Virus record (IMG/VR): IMGVR_UViG_3300037258_001195 | Location: 28,988-92,987 of that record | Source of the DNA: a virus | Reading direction: 5' to 3' (one strand) | Length of the DNA: 64,000 nt | Part shown: one piece after another, positions 1-6,754 of the stretch | Layout: each line of letters begins with the position of its first letter | How positions within the stretch are numbered: position 1 is the first letter of the stretch | Position numbers and translations under genes: made by a program | Notes under the pieces: generated by a model | Told to the model about the DNA's origin: nothing | Databases searched by the model: none | Seen by the model: only the letters and a program-made list of their open reading frames with translations

Positions 1-61
1 CATCGGTTAACCGTATTGCCGCCCCGATAAAACCGTTGGGAATGGTATAATTGCTGGTCAT
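1..61 (-). CDS. partial CDS, N-terminal 20 residues
   Basis: A leftward gene begins here and runs off the left edge. The ATG is preceded by a purine-rich ribosome site (AAGGGAGAG) that overlaps the end of the upstream gene, whose TAG lies 2 nt before this ATG. The visible peptide begins MTSNYTIPNGFIGAAIRLTD. Too little is visible for a family call; it belongs to the same leftward operon as the membrane proteins at 64-1020. Confidence 0.6.
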   Translation of the reverse strand, partial: MTSNYTIPNGFIGAAIRLTD

Positions 62-63
62 AT

Positions 64-603
64 CTACTCTCCCTTCTCTGCTTTCTTGCGGCGCTCAATA
101 ATCTGATCGCCCTCGTCGAAGATATCCTGGAGTTTCTTCGCCAGATCAGAATCAACCGTCATTAGTTCGTCGAGTGGAAATGGCGTGATCGGCAACGCGA
201 GCGCGGCCTTTATACGGACATCGGCGCCCCACACCAGGATATTGTCTATCATATGGCGCAACTTAGAATTTCCCTTCTCACTCAACCTAACCGATTCAAT
301 CAGCTTAGACACATCATCGCGTAAATTCACGATAATCCGCTCATTCCGCTCATCAGACTCAATTCGCCATTGGCGCTGCTTGTCTGCGTCGCGTTGGAGG
401 TTGTCGATGAGCCGTTGCGTGTCTTCCGAAAGCTGTTCGTGCTTAATATTTTCCGCTTCTTGCCTTCCAACGAAAATTCTCTGTAAAACATTCAGACGAC
501 TTAATAACAGAAATATCGCCCCGAACACCAGTGCCCATATCCAGCCGAATTTATCGACCAAACTTCCTAGCGCGTTCCATCCCTGATCTTCCATTTCGGC
601 CAC
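64..603 (-). CDS. membrane-anchored coiled-coil protein
   Basis: A 179-residue protein with one clear hydrophobic segment near residues 18-37 (WIWALVFGAIFLLLSRLNVL), followed by a long charged helical region rich in E, K, R and Q that looks like a coiled coil, and a basic C-terminus. The likely start is GTG at 603; an in-frame ATG lies three codons later. It follows the membrane protein at 607-1020 by 3 nt. One membrane anchor plus a cytoplasmic or periplasmic coiled coil fits a lysis accessory protein (holin or spanin type), but no family was recognised. The place in the operon, near the tail tip and presumably next to lysis genes, is the main support for that guess. Confidence 0.6.
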   Translation of the reverse strand: MAEMEDQGWNALGSLVDKFGWIWALVFGAIFLLLSRLNVLQRIFVGRQEAENIKHEQLSEDTQRLIDNLQRDADKQRQWRIESDERNERIIVNLRDDVSKLIESVRLSEKGNSKLRHMIDNILVWGADVRIKAALALPITPFPLDELMTVDSDLAKKLQDIFDEGDQIIERRKKAEKGE

Positions 604-606
604 ATC

Positions 607-1020
607 TTAGGACTTGAACATAGACGCAACGTAGAGATTTCCCCCGATCATAAGAACACACGGCCAAGACAGGAGTAATAGTCCCGCCGCCACAACGGAC
701 ACGCCAATGTAAATCCAGACAATTCCCGAAGCAACTGCTGCTAGACGAGCACATGGACGTGCAATCTGAGTAACAAGCGTTGATAGTTGAAATATACCGA
801 CTAGGAGAAGTGACAAGAACCACGTCAATGGAATAGCAATAGCAGCAAAATGGGGAATCTTCAACAAATAATCTCTCATCGCCATCCCTTCGGGAAATAG
901 CAAAAACGTAAATGCCATCCCCAAAGAGCCAACAGTCAAAAGCCACTCAATCGAGCATCGCGACAACGCACACGGACCTAATTTATCTCGTGGCATGATT
1001 GCCTCCCCAATCGCGGTCAT
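607..1020 (-). CDS. small polytopic membrane protein, holin-like candidate
   Basis: A 137-residue protein with about three or four hydrophobic stretches (around WLLTVGSLGMAFTFLLFP, FAAIAIPLTWFLSLLLVGIF and IVWIYIGVSVVAAGLLLLSW). The start ATG at 1020 is chosen because GGGAGG sits 7-8 nt upstream; an ATG two codons earlier would touch that ribosome site. Its size, its multiple membrane spans and its position just downstream of the tail-tip gene fit a holin or other envelope protein, but nothing in the sequence proves it. It is followed at 3 nt by the coiled-coil membrane protein. Confidence 0.6.
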   Translation of the reverse strand: MTAIGEAIMPRDKLGPCALSRCSIEWLLTVGSLGMAFTFLLFPEGMAMRDYLLKIPHFAAIAIPLTWFLSLLLVGIFQLSTLVTQIARPCARLAAVASGIVWIYIGVSVVAAGLLLLSWPCVLMIGGNLYVASMFKS

Positions 1021-1037
1021 ATACATCCTCCCTCAAC

Positions 1038-3401
1038 TTACGACGTTCCAGCTAAGTTGCCGGTCAAATTTGCCAACGTAGCATCAGTTCGATTCGGGAC
1101 AATCGAAAGAATATCACCGGGAACAAAACTCTCAGCAGTTCCGGTAAAGGTGGCATCTGTATCGGTGGCAAGAATAGTCATGGTGCCGAAATTAGTCCCA
1201 TTCTTATTTATATCAAATGTTGTATCTGCCGTTGCAGCGGTTCCCGCCGTACAGACGCTTCCGGAGAGATTTAAGGGAAAATTGTCCGCTGCCCCGAAAG
1301 TATAATTTAAAATCGGCGTTCCACTATGCGGAATTCCACCGAACGAGAACGGAATATTAACCGGATTGACTCCGCCCGCTCCCGTCAACGTGTACGTGAA
1401 GGCGGTTACTGTTGATAGGTCCTGGGTTGAATTCAAAAACTCATTGAAGCTCTGTAGTTTCACGAAAATTGTTGACCCAACAAGGTTGGAATTATAGTTA
1501 TATTTCACAACGCCAATTGGATCGGTTTGAATTCCAATATAAGCAAATTGCGACCCGCTAGAGTGCGAGCCAGGAGTGGTCCCAAATAGACCCCTATACA
1601 AGGTCGTAATGTCATATTTCGACGTAGCTGTTAAAGTTGCTGTTTCATACGAGAGCAATTCTTCATCGCAATAACACAACGTAACCCCGCTCGCAGCATC
1701 GCTAGACGAGGCAGATGTAATCACCCCGTTGCTTTCAGAGATATCAATTTTCAACGTATGTGTCGTATCAGGATTCGCGCCACTATGCGCTAGGAGCGCT
1801 GCTGTTAGGACTCCCTGCCTGAGCCCTGTATAAAGTGTCCCAATATTAGCATACGTACTGCCATCGGTCGAGACATTAACAATACAGCCACCCCAATCTG
1901 GACCACCTGAAGCACAAATCCACGCTTGGTTCTGCCCCGACGACAGCGGCGCATTAGGCTCAAAGATAATCGGAGAGTTTGTATCCCCCGGGTCGACAAA
2001 CACATTTGGCGTCTGAGAGCTTGGTGGAGACATAGAAAACACCGGCGTACTTGACACAACTGTCGGAATCTCTTCCGCCTCGAAGCTCAACTCTCCATTG
2101 TCGTTTTCACTAATCGACGTAATTCGCACCGGTGTATTAGACAACCCCGCATTGACATCGGTTAATTCAACGATATCCATTGGGTCCAGAAGCGCGAATA
2201 TCCAGCCCAATTGAAACTTATATGTGTTTCGGACGTTTTGTTTTCTTTGCACCTGGATTGTTGCCGACGCAAAAGCCGACACTAAATTCGTCATAGAATG
2301 GGCTTCTTTTGTCGCCTCATTCCTGACTCCCGGCCCACCCGTCTCCGCCGCAACGCTGTCGATGGCCCCTTGATCGAAAAAATTGGTAATATTCGCGTTA
2401 TAGGAGTTACTTGAGTCCAGGTACTCAAGTGCTAACCAATTAGTCGCTAATGTTGGATCACTTCGAGTTGTAATAACCGGATCGCTATCGCCGCCCCAGT
2501 CAATAAAATCCCGATCCGAGAGAGTATATTGAACAGTTAGATTTGGGGTCCAAGATCCTCCAAATCCACTATACGGCGACACAGCATATGGAACAACCTT
2601 TAACAATGCACTGGACCAAAATGGCGCCGCTACTGTAAGATCGCAAATCTCCTCTATCCAACGGGCGGCTGGCTGGCATCGGTCGAGAATCATCGACATT
2701 GCCAACCCGGCGGCCTGACAGTAGTTGCCAAAATCTGCCAGTGTCCCTGCACTATCGACATTCGCCGCTGGAAATCCTGCACCATACCTAGCATTCGTGC
2801 ATAGATCAACTATGATCCCAGACGGTCGGGCGTCGTCGGGAAAACTACTCCCCATCGATCCCGCAAGAGTTCCAGTTATTTCAAAACTAACATTCGGGAG
2901 CGTTGGCGCTTGACCGAGCTGAAGCGGCGTTCCGGTTACGTAGCACGTTCCCGAATATCCAATAACAGGTTGATTGGGATCTTTTGCCACAAATGTCGAA
3001 TCTGCCGCCTGCCCATCTGACCCGCCGTATGCATTTAAGCCAACCGCACCAGGTCCATAGGCAATTCCGTCATTGGCCCAAATTCGATTTTCCCCTCCAA
3101 CTCCATATTGCGCGCCGGTAAAGCCGGCTGGACCTTGACAAATTCCAAACGCAGTGTAGACAGAATACGTCGCCGCCTTTTTCCCACCAGACTTTCCGAT
3201 CGCTCCGCCTTTACCGCCCTTAGACCCGGCGCCGTTGAAGTCCCAAAGTTCAAGAACATTAATTGAAACTCGTTGCGTACCATATACGATTGGAAGGGGT
3301 TGACCCTGTTGGGACGTATTGTATCTGAGGCTGCCAATTGCCGGCTCCGCGAAAGCATTAACAAACGGCGTTGGCGCGCCACCTTTCCCGACCTCAGGCA
3401 T
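1038..3401 (-). CDS. tail tip / host-specificity protein (GTA gp15-like position)
   Basis: A 787-residue protein, last of the four-gene tail-tip module. The N-terminal part (residues 1-190) is rich in Gly, Ala and aromatic residues and holds the text PIVYGTQRVSINVLELWDF, typical of central tail-tip proteins. Residues about 200-420 (LCTNARYGAG, then RWIEEICDLTVAAPFW) resemble the Phage-tail_3 region of lambda J-like and GTA gp15 proteins. The C-terminal third is Ser/Thr-rich beta-type sequence likely to hold receptor-binding modules. The ATG overlaps the stop of the NlpC/P60 gene (TGATG), showing translational coupling. The family call rests on gene order plus these segments; the GTA TIM-barrel domain is not obvious here. 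Confidence 0.8.
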   Translation of the reverse strand: MPEVGKGGAPTPFVNAFAEPAIGSLRYNTSQQGQPLPIVYGTQRVSINVLELWDFNGAGSKGGKGGAIGKSGGKKAATYSVYTAFGICQGPAGFTGAQYGVGGENRIWANDGIAYGPGAVGLNAYGGSDGQAADSTFVAKDPNQPVIGYSGTCYVTGTPLQLGQAPTLPNVSFEITGTLAGSMGSSFPDDARPSGIIVDLCTNARYGAGFPAANVDSAGTLADFGNYCQAAGLAMSMILDRCQPAARWIEEICDLTVAAPFWSSALLKVVPYAVSPYSGFGGSWTPNLTVQYTLSDRDFIDWGGDSDPVITTRSDPTLATNWLALEYLDSSNSYNANITNFFDQGAIDSVAAETGGPGVRNEATKEAHSMTNLVSAFASATIQVQRKQNVRNTYKFQLGWIFALLDPMDIVELTDVNAGLSNTPVRITSISENDNGELSFEAEEIPTVVSSTPVFSMSPPSSQTPNVFVDPGDTNSPIIFEPNAPLSSGQNQAWICASGGPDWGGCIVNVSTDGSTYANIGTLYTGLRQGVLTAALLAHSGANPDTTHTLKIDISESNGVITSASSSDAASGVTLCYCDEELLSYETATLTATSKYDITTLYRGLFGTTPGSHSSGSQFAYIGIQTDPIGVVKYNYNSNLVGSTIFVKLQSFNEFLNSTQDLSTVTAFTYTLTGAGGVNPVNIPFSFGGIPHSGTPILNYTFGAADNFPLNLSGSVCTAGTAATADTTFDINKNGTNFGTMTILATDTDATFTGTAESFVPGDILSIVPNRTDATLANLTGNLAGTS

Positions 3402-3838
3402 CAGGCGTCCTTAAACGGAGAGTAAAACCGCCGCTCTTTCGTCACCAACGCAGCAAGCCTCTCCGCATCGACCTCAAGAACTTGTCTAGCTCCAATCCAC
3501 GCATGGACAATATTCGGCCATTCAGTCACAATTCCCCCATGAGAGAACAATCGGCCGAACTTATATAGGACTATATCCGCCGGCCCTGGCACCTCAACGC
3601 GTTTCGCAAACGTCTCAACAATAGACAAATACCATTCCTCATCGCGATGAATGGCGAAATCGGGAGAGTAGTGTTTTAGTTTATAATCCAATGGCATATA
3701 GCCATGCGCCCCATAGACGGCAATTAGGAGCTGACCACAATCCACGCCGGCCCCAAGGACTCGCGCCTCGTGATGAAAGCTAGTCCCAATCCACTTTCGC
3801 GCCTCAGAGATAATTACCTGCCGTTCAAGGGAAATCAT
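3401..3838 (-). CDS. NlpC/P60 cysteine peptidase of the tail tip (GTA gp14-like)
   Basis: A 145-residue putative cell-wall amidase/endopeptidase. The catalytic Cys is C34 in VDCGQLL and the His is H100 in LFSHGGIV, the usual NlpC/P60 spacing; PGPADIVLYKF just before the His is also typical. In gene transfer agents this subunit is part of the tail tip and locally opens peptidoglycan during DNA entry. The start at 3838 is preferred over one 16 codons upstream, because it follows the stop of the DUF2163 gene and has GAGG upstream. It overlaps the tip-protein gene by one base. Confidence 0.88.
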   Translation of the reverse strand: MISLERQVIISEARKWIGTSFHHEARVLGAGVDCGQLLIAVYGAHGYMPLDYKLKHYSPDFAIHRDEEWYLSIVETFAKRVEVPGPADIVLYKFGRLFSHGGIVTEWPNIVHAWIGARQVLEVDAERLAALVTKERRFYSPFKDA

Positions 3839-3851
3839 ATCTAACCTCGCA

Positions 3852-4826
3852 TTATAAAGCATATTCGGGCGGAGGGACATAATCAAAGCCGCCGTAAAAA
3901 GCTAGATTATTCAACGTCCCTTGACAAAAGCTCGCCTGATGCGTACAGCCGGGAAGAAGCTGGAACAAGTCCCCCACCATAACCGGATACGGGAAGCCGC
4001 GAAGTAATCCAACTATTGTTGGGATTCCCACGCTTTGAATTCCGCGCGAAATGCCGGTGTTTTGCCCCGAAAGTCCAGTGCAGGTTCCAAGGGCCATGTA
4101 CGATGGAACCCCAATGGCGTTAATAATATCCGTTTGAGACGACCCAGCAACGGCCTCTATATTAAACGCGCCAACTCCGGTCGGTGTCCCGTTGCCATTA
4201 TTTCCCGTCACCCGGTCAAATTTACACATAGCATCCCCGAAGATATGCGTACAGCCGCTTTGAAACAACCTCCGTGGCATCTGCTGTTGTTGGAGCAAAT
4301 TAATATACGACTTAATCTTCATCTTAATCACACTGCGGCTAATATCAATGTCCGCGACTTTGCCATAAAACCAAACAATACAACCGAGGTCGGAAACTAA
4401 AGGTCCCGCGAACCCGTCGCCTCCGGTTGGGATAAAAAATCTATCTACCTCGACCGTTGCCCCGTCAAATCCTCCCGCCTGGGCGAATTGCTGCCAGGTT
4501 AGAGTTCCGACCATATCCGCTGATTCAGCCGTCGTACTACCGGCAGCGTAGACGTCTAAGTCTAATTCTGCGGGCTCAATTCCCACTTTCGTGTTAACTT
4601 TTGTCCGCCCAAATCGCGGTCCGCGTGAGAATATGACATTTCCACTCGCGGCATAATTTAAGGGCGATCCGGGAAAATTCGTGGCTGGAATTGTTAGTGT
4701 CGATAATGGATAATCACATTGACGAAGAACAATCCCTCCCGCAAGCGCAAACGTATATAAGTCACACAACACAACCGTGTCGTTGGAATTGAGATAATTA
4801 ACCAGCGCTGTCAAGGCAGGCTTCAC
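3852..4826 (-). CDS. tail hub protein, DUF2163 / BR0599 family (GTA gp13-like)
   Basis: A 324-residue protein matching the DUF2163 family (phage conserved protein BR0599), the baseplate hub of alphaproteobacterial GTAs and related siphoviruses. The N-terminus M-K-P-A-L-T-A-L-V-N-Y-L-N is characteristic. Several Cys residues in the C-terminal half (CTHIFGDAMCKFD and GCTHQASFC) resemble the cysteine pattern of hubs that bind an iron-sulfur cluster. I moved the start to GTG at 4826 because it overlaps the upstream stop as GTGA; the longer frame would overlap the neighbour by 64 nt. It lies between the small zinc-ribbon gene and the NlpC/P60 gene. Confidence 0.85.
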   Translation of the reverse strand: MKPALTALVNYLNSNDTVVLCDLYTFALAGGIVLRQCDYPLSTLTIPATNFPGSPLNYAASGNVIFSRGPRFGRTKVNTKVGIEPAELDLDVYAAGSTTAESADMVGTLTWQQFAQAGGFDGATVEVDRFFIPTGGDGFAGPLVSDLGCIVWFYGKVADIDISRSVIKMKIKSYINLLQQQQMPRRLFQSGCTHIFGDAMCKFDRVTGNNGNGTPTGVGAFNIEAVAGSSQTDIINAIGVPSYMALGTCTGLSGQNTGISRGIQSVGIPTIVGLLRGFPYPVMVGDLFQLLPGCTHQASFCQGTLNNLAFYGGFDYVPPPEYAL

Positions 4827-5113
4827 GACACGTCCCCGTCTATAATAGCTCCTGTCCAACCGCAAGGCGGCGGATGTAAGATCCAACCTTTTACGCTTAA
4901 GGTCGAGAAATCATACCCTGATACGGAATATCTGCTTTGGGGAAACGCCAAGGCGTCGAGTCCCTCATACCAAATCACAATCATCCCACCGCATCGCGGA
5001 CAATTGAACGAAAATCCATTCGCCAAAACTGCATCAATGACACGATCATAATGCAGACTATGAGCCTGTCGACGAAATCGAAGAAATTCCGGACGAAATA
5101 ATTCTAATCTCAC
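4823..5113 (-). CDS. small CxxC protein inserted in the tail-tip cassette
   Basis: A 96-residue protein with a CPRCGG knuckle in the middle and one more Cys near the C-terminus (HPPPCGW), so a metal-binding ribbon is possible. The start is a GTG that overlaps the stop of the DUF2460 gene as GTGA, and its own stop overlaps the GTG of the DUF2163 gene in the same way, so it is translationally coupled on both sides. In the standard GTA order, gp12 and gp13 are adjacent, so this is an extra gene. I do not recognise the family; a tail-tip assembly factor or structural subunit is a guess from position. Confidence 0.7.
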   Translation of the reverse strand: MRLELFRPEFLRFRRQAHSLHYDRVIDAVLANGFSFNCPRCGGMIVIWYEGLDALAFPQSRYSVSGYDFSTLSVKGWILHPPPCGWTGAIIDGDVS

Positions 5114-5733
5114 AGCAACACCGACTGAAGTTTCAATTCCTGCAACGTCCAAAGTTGCCGCATGAATTGTTCGAAATCCTCCGTATCATCGGCGAATCGA
5201 CAGATAAAGTAGAAACTAAATGTTGCAGTAATAGATGCATTGTTCGGGGGAGCGGTTGTAAACGTGACCACGCCAGTTCCAATGTTCACGGTATAGTCGG
5301 TAACCGCCAACCCATTTACATATATACCCTCAATGACATTTGGAGCCAAAATGGGCTCCGTGAACGACGTTCCTCCATAGTACGTCATAGTCCTGACAAG
5401 TTGAAACGCCGTGAACGTCCCATTTCCCACACCAATCGGCTGCATAGCAATATAATTGTCCGTTTCATCATTAAATAGAAACGGCGACAATGATCCTTGT
5501 TGGGCCATAAACAGGCCCATAAGGACACGTAATTCATCAAATTTATTCTTGTATAATTTTGGCCCCAATCCCCGCAGAAAGTCAAACCGCAATTTAAACA
5601 GCCAAGTTGGAACTGGTTGATATGTCAGCCTAAGCTCCCTACCACTGACACCTTTTTGGGTCTTAGTTTTGAACTGCGGGGATTTTGTTGTACTGTACGT
5701 CAATCCGGGGAGTGTCGGAAATATTACAGCCAC
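5110..5733 (-). CDS. distal tail protein, DUF2460 / TIGR02217 family (GTA gp12-like)
   Basis: A 207-residue protein with the DUF2460 pattern: an N-terminal segment with Phe/Pro turns (VIFPTLPGLTYSTTKSPQF), a central loop (IYVNGLAVTDYTVNIGTGVV) and the C-terminal RFADDTEDFEQF motif. In gene transfer agents this protein forms the ring between tail tube and hub. It begins the tail-tip module and is followed with 4-nt overlaps by the CxxC protein and the hub gene. The ATG at 5733 lies 24 nt from the preceding gene. Confidence 0.88.
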   Translation of the reverse strand: MAVIFPTLPGLTYSTTKSPQFKTKTQKGVSGRELRLTYQPVPTWLFKLRFDFLRGLGPKLYKNKFDELRVLMGLFMAQQGSLSPFLFNDETDNYIAMQPIGVGNGTFTAFQLVRTMTYYGGTSFTEPILAPNVIEGIYVNGLAVTDYTVNIGTGVVTFTTAPPNNASITATFSFYFICRFADDTEDFEQFMRQLWTLQELKLQSVLL

Positions 5734-5756
5734 GGGCAGAGCCTTTCAGACGTGCG

Positions 5757-6269
5757 TTACTTGGATGTCGGGCTCGGCGCAGTTCCATCGTCGAGTAGCG
5801 GCCCAAGGTCGGCGAGCGTGTCGGCGGGGATCGGGTTGTCCTTCTGAAGCTGATCCGCCGGGAGTCGAAACAGATTCATCATCTCGGCAACTCGCTTCTT
5901 CAACAGCGCCGTAGCGTCGGCCTGCGCCTTCGCGGGATCGAGTTTGGCGACACTCTGGATGTTGCTGAGCGCTGCGTCGGAATCCTCGACCGCCGGTTTC
6001 AGCGCGTTGAGATCATGTGCGATCCACAGCGTCAGGCCAGGACCGAACTTATACGGCTCACTGACGACGTGCTCCTGCCCACCATCCTTCACCGTCCGAT
6101 CCTGCTTGCCGCCGAGCGCCCGGAGTGCCTGGAACGCCGACCGCGCTTCGCCATAGGTCATCGGGATGTTCTGAGCCCCCGACGCAGGTGTGGATGCGGG
6201 TGCTACGTCATTGGCGTAGGCAGTCGTCGCCAGGAACGATAGGGCCGCCGCGAGTATAACCCGGTTCAT
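5757..6269 (-). CDS. exported protein with Sec signal peptide
   Basis: A 170-residue protein starting at ATG 6269, which overlaps the stop of the previous gene as TGATG. It has a textbook signal peptide (MNRVILAAALSFLATTAYA, cut before ND). The mature part is Ala/Asp/Lys-rich and mostly helical, with no recognised domain. It is the third consecutive gene with a signal peptide between the tail adaptor and the tail-tip module. Possible roles include a periplasmic accessory for spike assembly or an envelope protein that affects later infection; neither is proven. Confidence 0.75.
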   Translation of the reverse strand: MNRVILAAALSFLATTAYANDVAPASTPASGAQNIPMTYGEARSAFQALRALGGKQDRTVKDGGQEHVVSEPYKFGPGLTLWIAHDLNALKPAVEDSDAALSNIQSVAKLDPAKAQADATALLKKRVAEMMNLFRLPADQLQKDNPIPADTLADLGPLLDDGTAPSPTSK

Positions 6270-6643
6270 CACTTCACCTCCAGATGCGTACCGGAAATAA
6301 TGCACTGTCCCTGCCATTCGATGAGACAGCGTTTTCCGTTCCCGACTTTGATTATAGCAACGACAGCGGGACGGTCGGGATGTGGGTCGCTTGTAAGATC
6401 GATGACGAGTCCGTTTGGCGCGATTGCTTGAGCCTCCCCCACCTTTAGCGCAAATGACATCCCCGTATCGAAAGCGCCATTCAGCGGCTTGTCGATCATG
6501 ACTGGTTTATACGCAGGAGTATTGGTGGATTCCGCGCCTACCACATTCGTCCAATCTGGCCAGCTCGGTATCTTATCGATAGATTGCGCGAACGCCAGCA
6601 CCGGCACCGAACAAAGCAAACTCGCCAAGATTAACTTACGCAT
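6269..6643 (-). CDS. small exported protein with Sec signal peptide
   Basis: A 124-residue protein. The start at 6643 has GAGAGGGG upstream and gives the signal peptide MRKLILASLLCSVPVLAFA, with predicted cleavage before QS. The mature domain is about 105 residues, beta-rich, with two Cys near the C-terminus (RCLIEW and QCIISG) that could form a disulfide in the periplasm. The stop overlaps the start of the next exported protein. No family was recognised. It lies directly downstream of the spike gene and may act with it. Confidence 0.75.
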   Translation of the reverse strand: MRKLILASLLCSVPVLAFAQSIDKIPSWPDWTNVVGAESTNTPAYKPVMIDKPLNGAFDTGMSFALKVGEAQAIAPNGLVIDLTSDPHPDRPAVVAIIKVGNGKRCLIEWQGQCIISGTHLEVK

Positions 6644-6754
6644 GATTTTCCCCTCTCGTAGGAATGTTTCTCTCGCGCTTTGGATCGGCATGGCGCGACG
6701 CGTCGAGAGTGCCGCGTCTGGGGAATGACCCCTGCCATGCCGACTGGAATTTCA

